Source: Planomicrobium okeanokoites (lineage in GTDB: Bacteria > Bacillota > Bacilli > Bacillales_A > Planococcaceae). From it: a stretch of 64,000 bases of DNA. The DNA lies in contig NZ_QQRS01000002.1 of assembly GCF_003428875.1 (NCBI RefSeq), positions 186,001 to 250,000 of the forward strand, read 5' to 3'. The notes beneath the pieces were generated by a model. That model saw only the letters and a program-made list of their open reading frames with translations. It searched no databases and was not told where the DNA came from. This document shows positions 26,465-33,376 of the stretch, piece by piece. Made by a program: the position numbers and the translations under genes. Positions within the stretch are counted from its first letter, which is position 1, and each line of letters starts with the position of its first letter.

Positions 26465-27592
26465 TTAACGAACCGCACAACGGTTTGGCCCGATTTCCAT
26501 TTCACGCTGAACTTCTTCGTCAGGCGTGATTTTACCCATATTTGTTTTGCGGATGTCCTGATAAGCGTTTGGCTGCGGCGGCAGGTTTTTCGTTACCATG
26601 TCGCGGAATTCCTGCTCATCTTCGATATTCAATCCGTGGTTTTCTTTGAAAAGGTCGCCCAATTTTTTCGCGACGCTTCCGTCTTCATTTAACTCATCCA
26701 TGATCATGAAGTGAGCCGGTAAAACGACAAGTTCATCAGCGAGTTCCGCATAGCGGCTGTAAAGCGATTCACGAAGGTCGCCTACCCAGTCTTCAGCAAG
26801 GCCTGCAAGGTCAGGGCGTCCAATGGAATCGATGAACAGGATGTCGCCTGTCATCAAGTATTGGTCGTCAACGATGAATGATGTTGAACCGATTGTATGC
26901 CCCGGTGAGTATAATGCTTCGATTTCAATTTTCGCGTCGCCGATAGCCACTTCCAGTCCATTGACCAATTCCGCATAGTCGAATACCACTTCTTCAGCGT
27001 CAGCCGGCGGCAAGTAATACGTTGCGCCTGTTGCTTCAGCGATCTGGCGTCCTCCGGAAATGTGGTCTGCGTGCAAGTGCGTATCGAATACGTGCTTGAT
27101 CTTAGCACCTTTTTCCTGCGCGAAATCCAAGAAGATATCAGTCATGCGTGTTGCATCGATAATAGCGGCTTCACCGTCTGAGATTGCCATGTAAGAAAGG
27201 CATCCTTTTCCGATGCGTACGAATTGATACAATTCCCCGCCATTTTTCAAATCGCCGACTTTCACTGGTTCCAGGTGTTCACTCCACGCTTTCATGCCGC
27301 CTTCAAGGTACGCCGCGTCGACGCCTTCTTCATCAAGCATTTCCGCAACCATGACAGAAGATCCTTCTTTCGCGCAAACGACAAGAATGTCTCTGTCTTT
27401 CGGAAGTTCTGAAACCACTTCTTCGACACCGTCCAATAAATCAAAATAAGGTGTATTCAGATACTGAATGTTGCCGCCTTCGATTTTCCAGTCGGCGAAA
27501 GCGTCGCCGTTGCGGACATCAAGGATAAATAAAGGCTGATTTTCTATTACTTTGCGTGCTACTTCTTTTGCTGTCATTGCTTTTACAGTCAA
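26465..27592 (-). CDS. Rhodanese-persulfide dioxygenase fusion (CstB/ETHE1-like), copy 1
   Basis: A 375-residue fusion. The N-terminal rhodanese domain (about 1-105) has the active-site Cys in VCAKEGSS. The metallo-beta-lactamase domain carries [36 protein letters not shown] and LPAHF, the iron ligands of ETHE1-type persulfide dioxygenases. It should oxidise persulfides to sulfite and handle thiosulfate, as CstB does in Staphylococcus, although CstB has its rhodanese domain on the other side. The C-terminus ends RCAVR. TTG 27592 is chosen for its GGAGGT seven bases before; ATG 27577 is possible. A second copy is at 30469-31587. Confidence 0.9.
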   Translation of the reverse strand: MTVKAMTAKEVARKVIENQPLFILDVRNGDAFADWKIEGGNIQYLNTPYFDLLDGVEEVVSELPKDRDILVVCAKEGSSVMVAEMLDEEGVDAAYLEGGMKAWSEHLEPVKVGDLKNGGELYQFVRIGKGCLSYMAISDGEAAIIDATRMTDIFLDFAQEKGAKIKHVFDTHLHADHISGGRQIAEATGATYYLPPADAEEVVFDYAELVNGLEVAIGDAKIEIEALYSPGHTIGSTSFIVDDQYLMTGDILFIDSIGRPDLAGLAEDWVGDLRESLYSRYAELADELVVLPAHFMIMDELNEDGSVAKKLGDLFKENHGLNIEDEQEFRDMVTKNLPPQPNAYQDIRKTNMGKITPDEEVQREMEIGPNRCAVR

Positions 27593-27637
27593 TTTAAATA
27601 CCTCCATCAGTATATTTTTCGTTGTATTTTTAAGAGA

Positions 27638-28033
27638 TTAGAAAGTTAATGTAACGTCTGCGTCTTTTGCGAATTCAAGGAATGTGACTGCTCCACCAAC
27701 ATCAATGCCATCGACGAAAGCATCTTTTTCAAGGCCGAATAAATCCATTGTCATTTGGCAGCCGATGAATTTCACATCAAGTTCCTGCGCCATTTCAACC
27801 AGTTCCGGGATTGCCGGTACATTTCCTTTTGCGAATCCTTCAGCAATTTCTTCCTTGCCTTCAGGCAGCGGCAATTGGCCATATGCTTCTTTATTGATCA
27901 AGTTCAATCCTTCGAATGTAAAGAAGATTGCCACTTCGTGATCACTTGCCGCTGCTGCTGTTGCGATATTGTATACTTTATAAGCATCGAATAATGTTCC
28001 GTTTGATGCGATGATTGCTGTTTTACCTGCCAT
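27638..28033 (-). CDS. DsrE-family sulfur relay protein, copy 1
   Basis: A 131-residue DsrE/DsrF/DrsH-like protein. The fold signature includes the N-terminal strand TAIIASNGTLFDAYKVYNIA, the FFTFEGLNLI segment and the conserved Cys in FIGCQMTMDLFGL. These proteins bind or relay persulfide sulfur, commonly with TusA and rhodaneses, which are its neighbours here. It is cytoplasmic and lies 45 bp upstream of the dioxygenase gene. Compared with the second copy (29404-29883) it lacks the internal insertion. Confidence 0.9.
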   Translation of the reverse strand: MAGKTAIIASNGTLFDAYKVYNIATAAAASDHEVAIFFTFEGLNLINKEAYGQLPLPEGKEEIAEGFAKGNVPAIPELVEMAQELDVKFIGCQMTMDLFGLEKDAFVDGIDVGGAVTFLEFAKDADVTLTF

Positions 28034-28072
28034 TTTATAATTCCTCCAGTTAAATTGTTTTTTAATATATGC

Positions 28073-28642
28073 TTATGCGTTGTTTTGTTCTGTTTCGCCG
28101 TCCCATTGGCTCATGCCTTCTACTGCATTTTTTACGCGTCCAAAGCCTTTGTCCGCCAATTGTTTTGCTGCGAAATCACTTCGGTTGCCTGTGCGGCAAA
28201 TGACGATCACTTCTTTTTCAGCATCCAATTCCGCTGTACGGTTTTCCAGCTCGCCAAGCGGAATGGAAATTGCGCCTTCGATGTGGCCAAATGCGTATTC
28301 AGCAGGTTCACGGACATCAAGTACGACTACATCGTCGCGGCCCATCTGTTCTTTCAATTCAGCGTTTGTCACTGTATGCGGAAATTGCACTTCTTCTTTT
28401 TCTTCTGACTGATCCGCTTTGCGCAAATAATGCTTCAGCACATCGCCTTCTTCGAATGTTCCGAGGTATTGGTTGCCGCTGCTCTTCGCCCAGGCTTTGA
28501 TGTCAGCCAAGGATCCTTTGTCAGTTGCCTGCACTTCAATAACCTGCCCCGGCTCGAGTTCAGTCATCGCTTTCTTCGTGCGTACGATCGGCATTGGGCA
28601 AGCAAGCCCTTTTGCATCCAGTAATTTATCTGTTTGAATCAT
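28073..28642 (-). CDS. cstA: TusA-rhodanese fusion (CstA-like sulfurtransferase)
   Basis: A 189-residue protein. The N-terminal TusA domain (about 1-75) has LDAKGLACPMPIVRTKK, a charged linker of about 20 residues follows, and the C-terminal rhodanese (about 95-185) has active-site VICRTGNRSDFA. Two cysteine-bearing carriers in one chain are the hallmark of CstA, which moves sulfane sulfur in the Staphylococcus cst system, although that protein has one more domain. A CstR-type operator lies 15-30 bp upstream of ATG 28642, so transcription may restart here. Confidence 0.88.
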   Translation of the reverse strand: MIQTDKLLDAKGLACPMPIVRTKKAMTELEPGQVIEVQATDKGSLADIKAWAKSSGNQYLGTFEEGDVLKHYLRKADQSEEKEEVQFPHTVTNAELKEQMGRDDVVVLDVREPAEYAFGHIEGAISIPLGELENRTAELDAEKEVIVICRTGNRSDFAAKQLADKGFGRVKNAVEGMSQWDGETEQNNA

Positions 28643-28656
28643 TTAATTTCCTCCTA

Positions 28657-28675
28657 ATTACCCCCTGGGGTATAT
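28657..28675. promoter_or_regulatory. CstR-type operator (cstA-like gene)
   Basis: ATTACCCCCTGGGGTATAT resembles the CsoR/CstR palindrome (ATACCCC...GGGGTAT), directly upstream of the TusA-rhodanese ribosome site. Confidence 0.8.
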
Positions 28676-28701
28676 TAATTGTTAAAAAAATATTGATTTA
28701 T

Positions 28702-28998
28702 TTATTCAGTCGGTCCGTCCCAGGCCATCATGCCGCCGTCCATATTGATTACATTGTAGCCACGGCCCGTGAGAATGTTTGTTGCCATTCCGCTGCGGCT
28801 TCCTGAACGGCATACCATAATGTGTTCCTGAGATTTGTCGATATCCTGCAGGCGGAACTCGATAAGCCCTAAAGGAATATTCACAGCACCGGGAATTTTC
28901 CCTGCCTTCACTTCTTCTGTTTCCCGGACATCAATAATTGAAACAGCTTTATTGTTATTCATATATTCTTGTACTTCTTGTGCAGTCATTGTTTTCAT
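28702..28998 (-). CDS. Single-domain rhodanese
   Basis: A 98-residue rhodanese with the whole domain and little else. The active-site loop MVCRSGSRSGMA has the six-residue loop typical of sulfurtransferases acting on thiosulfate or persulfides. It is cytoplasmic. Genes with the same design lie on both sides in this operon. ATG 28998 follows GGAGG. The domain begins with MTAQEVQEYMNNN and ends GGMMAWDGPTE. Confidence 0.93.
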   Translation of the reverse strand: MKTMTAQEVQEYMNNNKAVSIIDVRETEEVKAGKIPGAVNIPLGLIEFRLQDIDKSQEHIMVCRSGSRSGMATNILTGRGYNVINMDGGMMAWDGPTE

Positions 28999-29017
28999 TC
29001 GTTATTCCTCCTTTAAA

Positions 29018-29383
29018 TTAAGCGCGGTAGCTTCCCATGCCGCCTCTTACGTTGATCACATCAGTAAAACCATTTTTGTTCAGGATGGCAGCCGCTTTGC
29101 TGCTTCGCATGCCGCTCTGGCAAATAACATAGGTTTCTTTATTTGCGTCGAGTTCGCTGACCCGTCCAGGCAATTCATTCAATGGAATGTTTTTAAATTC
29201 CTTGATGCGATTGGCTTTGAACTCTCCAGGCGTCCGAACATCGATGAATTGCTTATCTTTCTTCTTCAATTGTGGTTTCAATTCGTCTATGGAAATGGAT
29301 TTTACACCTTTTGCCGGTGACATTGCGCGATAACCGATGAAGACGATTACTGCTCCGATTAAAATGATTAACCAAGTATCCAT
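29018..29383 (-). CDS. Membrane-anchored rhodanese
   Basis: A 121-residue protein. An N-terminal transmembrane helix (about residues 4-20, WLIILIGAVIVFIGY) is followed by a rhodanese domain with active-site VICQSGMRSSKA. The helix should tether the sulfurtransferase to the membrane, the domain probably facing the cytoplasm (positive residues follow the helix). It lies between a DsrE gene and the soluble rhodanese with short gaps, in one operon. Such YqhL-type rhodaneses are common in Bacillus relatives. Confidence 0.9.
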   Translation of the reverse strand: MDTWLIILIGAVIVFIGYRAMSPAKGVKSISIDELKPQLKKKDKQFIDVRTPGEFKANRIKEFKNIPLNELPGRVSELDANKETYVICQSGMRSSKAAAILNKNGFTDVINVRGGMGSYRA

Positions 29384-29403
29384 GTTTTCCCTCTCTCCTT
29401 CTG

Positions 29404-29883
29404 TTAAATGAACAAGTTTACGTTGCCGTCTTCAGCATCCGCCAGATAAGCGGCTACTCCTGCATACGTCACACCGTCGAGCAGTTCTTCCTGTTTCAAT
29501 CCAAGAAGGTCCATTGTCATCGTACATGCTACAAGATTGATATCCTGTTCCTCTGCCATTTCGATCAATTGCGGCATTGTCATTGCGTTATGCTTCTGAA
29601 TGACCTGTTTGATCATTTTCGGGCCCATACCGCCCATATTCATATTGGATAAGCCAAGGTTGTCCGCACCGCGCGGCATCATTTTGGCAAACATTTTTTC
29701 CAGGCGTGTTTTTTTCACTGCTGGCGGATTTTCTTTCCGTAATGCATTCAATCCCCAGAATGTGTGGAAGATCGTCACTTCATGATCATAAGCCGCTGCT
29801 CCGTTTGCAATAATATAAGCAGCCATTGCTTTATCGTAATCTCCACTGAATAATATGATGTTCGTTGTCTTTTTCTGTTCCAA
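29404..29883 (-). CDS. DsrE-family sulfur relay protein, copy 2 (with insertion)
   Basis: A 159-residue DsrE-like protein. It has the N-terminal NIILFSGDYDKAMAAYIIAN and the conserved Cys in VACTMTMDLLGL. The middle carries a Met/Gly-rich stretch (SNMNMGGMGPKMIKQVIQKH) absent from copy 1, as in DsrE2-type proteins. It is the first gene of the main sulfur operon, directly after two CstR-type operators. Its likely role is persulfide relay with the TusA and rhodanese partners. Confidence 0.9.
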   Translation of the reverse strand: MEQKKTTNIILFSGDYDKAMAAYIIANGAAAYDHEVTIFHTFWGLNALRKENPPAVKKTRLEKMFAKMMPRGADNLGLSNMNMGGMGPKMIKQVIQKHNAMTMPQLIEMAEEQDINLVACTMTMDLLGLKQEELLDGVTYAGVAAYLADAEDGNVNLFI

Positions 29884-29905
29884 TTGCTTGTATCCCCCTT
29901 GATAA

Positions 29906-29924
29906 TATACCCTATGGGGTATAT
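29906..29924. promoter_or_regulatory. CstR-type operator 1 of the main sulfur operon
   Basis: TATACCCTATGGGGTATAT, 23 bp upstream of the DsrE copy 2 start. Confidence 0.85.
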
Positions 29925-29971
29925 AAAAGTCAAAAATAAAAAACGCACCGGCTTAAGCAACAGAGAAGTAA

Positions 29972-29990
29972 AATACCTATAGGGGTATAC
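29972..29990. promoter_or_regulatory. CstR-type operator 2 of the main sulfur operon
   Basis: AATACCTATAGGGGTATAC, an almost perfect palindrome 66 bp before operator 1, suggesting two tetramers over the promoter. Confidence 0.85.
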
Positions 29991-30009
29991 TAACATCCGA
30001 GATAAAAAC

Positions 30010-30036
30010 TCGTCAACCCATAAGTTTGACGAATTT
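30010..30036. terminator. cstR terminator
   Basis: TCGTCAA pairs with TTGACGA around CCCATAAGT, with A and T runs on both sides, just after the cstR stop on the minus strand. Confidence 0.7.
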
Positions 30037-30038
30037 TT

Positions 30039-30299
30039 TTATCGGCTTTTCACAAGCAGGCTGACTGCATCTTTTACGAGATTGTCTGTGCTTTCACCGT
30101 TTTCAAGGCTTTCACGCACACATTGTTCCAAGTTTTCGCTGACGATGACCCCGATAGCCCGATCCACTGCACTTCTTACAGCAGACAATTGTGTAACTAC
30201 ATCACGGCAATCGTCATTTTCCTCCACCATGCGAAGCACACCTTTCAGCTGGCCTTCAATCCGCTTTAAGCGATTCTGGACTTGTTTGTCGTATTCCAT
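30039..30299 (-). CDS. cstR: CstR, persulfide-sensing CsoR-family repressor
   Basis: An 86-residue all-helical CsoR-family regulator. The two cysteines fall exactly at positions 31 (NDDCRDV) and 60 (LEQCVRE), the pair that forms di- and trisulfide links in CstR of Staphylococcus aureus. The copper-binding His of CsoR is absent, arguing against copper sensing. It should repress the sulfur genes until polysulfide or persulfide modifies the cysteines. Its own operator lies upstream, and five similar sites lie near other genes between 28.6 and 32.9 kb. Confidence 0.95.
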   Translation of the reverse strand: MEYDKQVQNRLKRIEGQLKGVLRMVEENDDCRDVVTQLSAVRSAVDRAIGVIVSENLEQCVRESLENGESTDNLVKDAVSLLVKSR

Positions 30300-30347
30300 C
30301 TTTTTCTTGCCTCCTTGTTGATTTCTTTATTAATACTATAACCCAAT

Positions 30348-30368
30348 TATATACCCCTTAGGGTATAA
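30348..30368. promoter_or_regulatory. CstR-type operator upstream of cstR
   Basis: TATATACCCCTTAGGGTATAA, about 50 bp before cstR, implies autoregulation. Confidence 0.85.
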
Positions 30369-30397
30369 ATTCAAGTAATTGAACTGAGAAGTAAAAT

Positions 30398-30458
30398 GGA
30401 TAATCCGTTGACCTGTGCCCAGTTTAGGACTAAACATTTCCACGGTCAAGGATTATCC
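30398..30458. terminator. Hairpin after the second dioxygenase gene
   Basis: GGATAATCCGTTGACC pairs with GGTCAAGGATTATCC (one bulge) across a 30-bp loop. TTTT follows on both strands. It separates the dioxygenase copy 2 from cstR. Confidence 0.65.
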
Positions 30459-30468
30459 TTTTCTTCTA

Positions 30469-31587
30469 TTATACTGCGCAGTTATTCGGACCGGTCTCCA
30501 TTTCCTTCGCTTCTTCAAGCGGCGGATGGATTTTGCCCATATTGGTCTGCCGTATTTCTTCGTAAGCATTCGGCTGATCTTTCAGATCTTCCGTCACCCG
30601 TTTGATAAATTTTTCTTCATCGTTAATCTGCAAGCCTTCATTGTTCTGATACAGGACAGACAATTTTTCGGAAACACTGCCGTCTTCGTTCAATTCGCTG
30701 ACGTCAGCGTAATGGGCCGGGAGCACAAGCAAATCATCCGCTAACTTTTTATAACGGTCATACAGGGTCTGATAAAGATCATCAGCCCAGTCTCCCGCCT
30801 TACCGGCAAGATCCGGACGACCGATGGATTCAACAAACAGAATATCACCCGTCAGCAGGTATTTATTGTCGACAACGAAAGTTGTGCTGCCGATCGTATG
30901 CCCCGGAGAGTATACGGCTTCGATTACCGCACTGCCGACTTCCAGTTTCATGCCGTCGGTTATCGGTTCAAAATCGAAAACGACTTCTTCCGCATCGTCC
31001 GGCGGCAGATAGTAGGTGGCATCCGCTGAATCCGCCAGCTTTTTACCGCCTGAAATATGATCGGCATGCAAATGCGTATCGATTACATGCGTGATTTTCA
31101 GCCCTTTTTCCCGCGCGAATTCTTCATAGGATTCTGTCATGCGGCTGGCATCGACAATGGCGGCCTCTCCGTCAGATTCGATCAAATAAGACAGGCAGCC
31201 TTTGCCCAGGCGCACGAATTGATAAAGCGCACCGCCGGCCACTTCGCCGATTTTGACTGTTTCAAGCTGTTCACTCCAGGCAGCCATACCGCCTTCGATC
31301 GAGTACACATTATCGAAACCATTTTCCTGCAGGAATGCGGCAGCTTTCTGTGAAGTATTCCCTTTCCCGCAAACCGTATACAGTGTCTGATTCTCCGGCA
31401 GTTCTTTCAGGTCGGATGAGTCGGAATTACTCAACTCTTTGAATGGTATATTGATAAATTGAACGTGATCGCCTTCAATTTTCCAGTCTTCCGCTTCCTC
31501 TGGGCTGCGGACATCCAATACATAAATGGGTTCATTGTTAAAAACCTGACGGGCAACTTTCTTGGGTGATACGAATTCTACTGTCAT
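30469..31587 (-). CDS. Rhodanese-persulfide dioxygenase fusion (CstB/ETHE1-like), copy 2
   Basis: A 372-residue paralogue of the 26465-27592 protein with the same order: N-terminal rhodanese with active site VCGKGNTSQ, then the ETHE1-type domain ([41 protein letters not shown]). Its rhodanese loop is closer to the standard CxxGxxS form than copy 1 (CAKEGSS), so the two may differ in sulfur donor. ATG 31587 is chosen, seven bases after AAGGAGG. A separate CstR-type operator lies just upstream, and a hairpin isolates it from cstR. Confidence 0.9.
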   Translation of the reverse strand: MTVEFVSPKKVARQVFNNEPIYVLDVRSPEEAEDWKIEGDHVQFINIPFKELSNSDSSDLKELPENQTLYTVCGKGNTSQKAAAFLQENGFDNVYSIEGGMAAWSEQLETVKIGEVAGGALYQFVRLGKGCLSYLIESDGEAAIVDASRMTESYEEFAREKGLKITHVIDTHLHADHISGGKKLADSADATYYLPPDDAEEVVFDFEPITDGMKLEVGSAVIEAVYSPGHTIGSTTFVVDNKYLLTGDILFVESIGRPDLAGKAGDWADDLYQTLYDRYKKLADDLLVLPAHYADVSELNEDGSVSEKLSVLYQNNEGLQINDEEKFIKRVTEDLKDQPNAYEEIRQTNMGKIHPPLEEAKEMETGPNNCAV

Positions 31588-31616
31588 ATGCATTCCTCCT
31601 TGCCATTTAGCCATTT

Positions 31617-31635
31617 ATTACCGTATGGGGTATAT
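31617..31635. promoter_or_regulatory. CstR-type operator upstream of dioxygenase copy 2
   Basis: ATTACCGTATGGGGTATAT, 30 bp before the gene, between it and DUF302. Confidence 0.8.
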
Positions 31636-31656
31636 GGGCCGTTAAAAAAATTTATC

Positions 31657-32040
31657 TTAAACGGTCTTATCGATGCAGCCGATCAATCTTTTCTCAATAT
31701 CCACTGCGATTTCTTTGATCGAATCATTTTCAACCATCTGGATTAGCGCACTTGGCTTCGGCATGCCGATTTTCGTAGTGCCTTCCTCTTCGTAGACAAC
31801 TATTTTACATGGAAGGAAATAGCCGACCATTAGATCTTCCGACAATACGCGGTTGGCTTCCTGCGGGTTGCAGACTTCAAGTATCGTATAAGGTGTACTG
31901 AAATCAGTTCCTTTTTCCTGAAGCTTTGCCGTCAAATCGAAATTCCAAAGCACCCCGAATTTCTCGTCTTTCAAGTTCGCTTCCAGGTCCCGGACTGCTT
32001 CGTCCTTGCTCTTGCTTGTTTCTACTGTGTAATCAAACAT
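31657..32040 (-). CDS. DUF302-family protein
   Basis: A 127-residue protein of the DUF302 family, with the typical openings YTVETSKSKDEAVRDLEANL and FGVLWNFDLTAKLQEKG and the conserved ILEVCNPQEANRVL and GYFLPCKIVVYEE. Two cysteines lie in those conserved segments. DUF302 proteins occur with sulfur and metal stress genes but lack a settled function. Within this CstR island a role in handling reactive sulfur is a guess. It lies 88 bp downstream of the micro-selenoprotein gene. Confidence 0.88.
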   Translation of the reverse strand: MFDYTVETSKSKDEAVRDLEANLKDEKFGVLWNFDLTAKLQEKGTDFSTPYTILEVCNPQEANRVLSEDLMVGYFLPCKIVVYEEEGTTKIGMPKPSALIQMVENDSIKEIAVDIEKRLIGCIDKTV

Positions 32041-32128
32041 GTGTATTGCTCCTCTCTTTTAAGTACTCATTCTTTTGGTAAATTTCCCTCATTGATGCAT
32101 ATAAAACATTTTTTATCGAATTAAGCCG

Positions 32129-32224
32129 TTAATACTGAGTAATAATAAGGAATAACAGAAACGCGATTCCTGCCAGGAACGCAAATTTTTGAGATGGTCA
32201 CAAAGCCGTCCAAAGGTCTTTCAT
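32129..32224 (-). CDS. Candidate 31-residue membrane micro-selenoprotein (U9)
   Basis: An ATG at 32224 stands five bases after AAAGGAG and opens a frame that meets TGA at 32198-32200, then continues to TAA at 32129-32131. Read as Sec, the N-terminus is MKDLWTALUPSQK, followed by one strongly hydrophobic span (about residues 14-28) and a short polar end. A hairpin of SECIS type lies 23 nt past the TGA. It is 14 bp downstream of the methyltransferase and upstream of DUF302, in a CstR-operator unit. I know no family with this sequence. The strong ribosome site, the membrane helix encoded only after the TGA and the SECIS argue for a real gene. Orientation is probably N-inside. Confidence 0.75.
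32163..32182 (-). promoter_or_regulatory. SECIS element of the micro-selenoprotein
   Basis: On the minus strand GCG-TTCCT pairs with AGGAA-(T)-CGC, eight base pairs with one bulged T, closing a GGC loop. The loop begins 23 nt after the TGA at 32198-32200 and starts with G, matching the other SECIS hairpins in this window. Confidence 0.72.
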
Positions 32225-32238
32225 ATGGGCTCCTTTCG

Positions 32239-32808
32239 TCATGCAAGTTTCGCGATGATGCCGTAATTTTTTTCATTCAACTGAATAATATCTTGAGTAA
32301 AACCATTTTCTTTAAGAAGATCCGCCATATCCGCTGAAGGAATTTTATCTTCGAGCGGCGGCCCGATTTCTGTCTCGACCGCTTCCCACTCGATTAAAAG
32401 CAATGTCCCGTCCGGCTTCAGAATTCTCTTGATCTCCTTAAGAGCTTTTGCGGGATCCGGCACTTCATGGATGACGAATGCGGCCATCACTTTGTCCACG
32501 GAACGATCTTTTAATCGGATACTTTCCAAATCGCTTTCGATATAGCGGATATTGGCCAATCCACCTTTTTCAGCCAGCTCCTGCAGCAGCGCCAGCATCT
32601 TCGGTTCAATGTCCACCGCGTAAACCTGATTCTTCGTCTTTGACGCCAACGGTAAAGTGAAATATCCGTTTCCGGCACCTAAATCCGCGATTTCTTCATC
32701 ACCATTCAACTTCAAATGCGCAAGAATACTTTCAGGCGGCAATAAAGCCTTCCGTTCCTCACTGTACAGTACAGCCGCTTGTTCAGGATTAAATCTTTTT
32801 TCCACCAT
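32239..32808 (-). CDS. Class I SAM-dependent methyltransferase
   Basis: A 189-residue methyltransferase with SAM motif I IADLGAGNGYF, the acidic loop VYAVDIEPKML, motif III-like VDKVMAAFVIHEV and LKPDGTLLLIEW. The family includes small-molecule methyltransferases of the UbiE/arsenite type. First in a unit with the micro-selenoprotein and DUF302, under a CstR-type operator, it might methylate sulfide, selenide or another chalcogen compound, but the substrate cannot be read from sequence. ATG 32808 (or the preceding ATG-rich context) follows GGAGG. Confidence 0.85.
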   Translation of the reverse strand: MVEKRFNPEQAAVLYSEERKALLPPESILAHLKLNGDEEIADLGAGNGYFTLPLASKTKNQVYAVDIEPKMLALLQELAEKGGLANIRYIESDLESIRLKDRSVDKVMAAFVIHEVPDPAKALKEIKRILKPDGTLLLIEWEAVETEIGPPLEDKIPSADMADLLKENGFTQDIIQLNEKNYGIIAKLA

Positions 32809-32837
32809 TACGCAACCTCCTGTTCTTCACTATCTCT

Positions 32838-32858
32838 TATATACCCCTGCGGGTATCT
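32838..32858. promoter_or_regulatory. CstR-type operator between methyltransferase and Sec thioredoxin-like gene
   Basis: TATATACCCCTGCGGGTATCT, 30 bp before the methyltransferase and 144 bp before the divergent selenoprotein gene. It probably controls the former and could affect the latter. Confidence 0.8.
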
Positions 32859-33001
32859 ATGTAAAAAGGATATCGCGATTGATTTTATTAGACAACTGAT
32901 TCGACTTGGCTTCAAAATGGTGCGCTGTTGTTTGAAAAGGCTGCCGGCGAGGGAATGGAATAGGTAAAACCTGAATGGTGGAAAAGTCAGGAGTGAAAAT
33001 A

Positions 33002-33337
33002 ATGAAGGAACTCATTTCAATGGAAGAAGTAACGTCGTTCAGCGAAAAGCCGGGATTGCAGTTTCTCTACGTTTTAACGACGAGTTGAAGCGTATGCCAT
33101 GGTTTACTTCCTCAGGTCGAGGAAGCGATGAATGATTTTCCGCGTATTCAAACCAGCGTTGCCAATGCGGAGGAAATCCCCGAGATTGCCGGTCATTTCT
33201 CCATTTTCACAGTGCCGGTCCTTATTTTATTCGCGGACGGAAAAGAGATGCTGCGAGAGGCAAGGTTTGTCCATGTAGAAGAGTTTAAAATGAAAGTCAG
33301 TAAAATATATGAAGGCTTCTATTCTTCAGACCAATGA
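33002..33337 (+). CDS. Thioredoxin-like selenoprotein with USVC active site
   Basis: Read through TGA 33086-33088, the gene gives 111 residues. After a first strand (LQFLYVLTTS) the active site is U29SVC32 in SUSVCHGLLPQVEEA, matching thioredoxin-family proteins that carry CSVCH at this site. The cis-Pro motif is FTVPVLILFADGKEM. There is no signal peptide, so it is cytoplasmic. ATG 33002 follows AGGAG by nine bases. A perfect 7-bp SECIS lies 25 nt past the TGA. It is divergent from the CstR-controlled methyltransferase unit and is followed by its own terminator. Conventional calling keeps only an internal fragment from 33128. Confidence 0.92.
33107..33125 (+). promoter_or_regulatory. SECIS element of the USVC protein
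   Basis: CTTCCTC pairs perfectly with GAGGAAG around loop AGGTC. The loop begins 25 nt after the TGA and has G at its second base. Confidence 0.85.
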
Positions 33338-33375
33338 AAACGGCGGGCGATTTTTCCGTAATCGCCCGCCGTTTT
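33337..33375. terminator. Bidirectional terminator
   Basis: AAAACGGCGGGCGAT pairs perfectly with ATCGCCCGCCGTTTT, between the convergent Sec thioredoxin-like and racemase genes. Confidence 0.9.
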
Positions 33376-33376
33376 A

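Noticed and set aside
30039..30299. CsoR copper repressor
   Set aside because: The copper-ligand His is missing while Cys31 and Cys60 match CstR, and the regulated genes are all sulfur-related.
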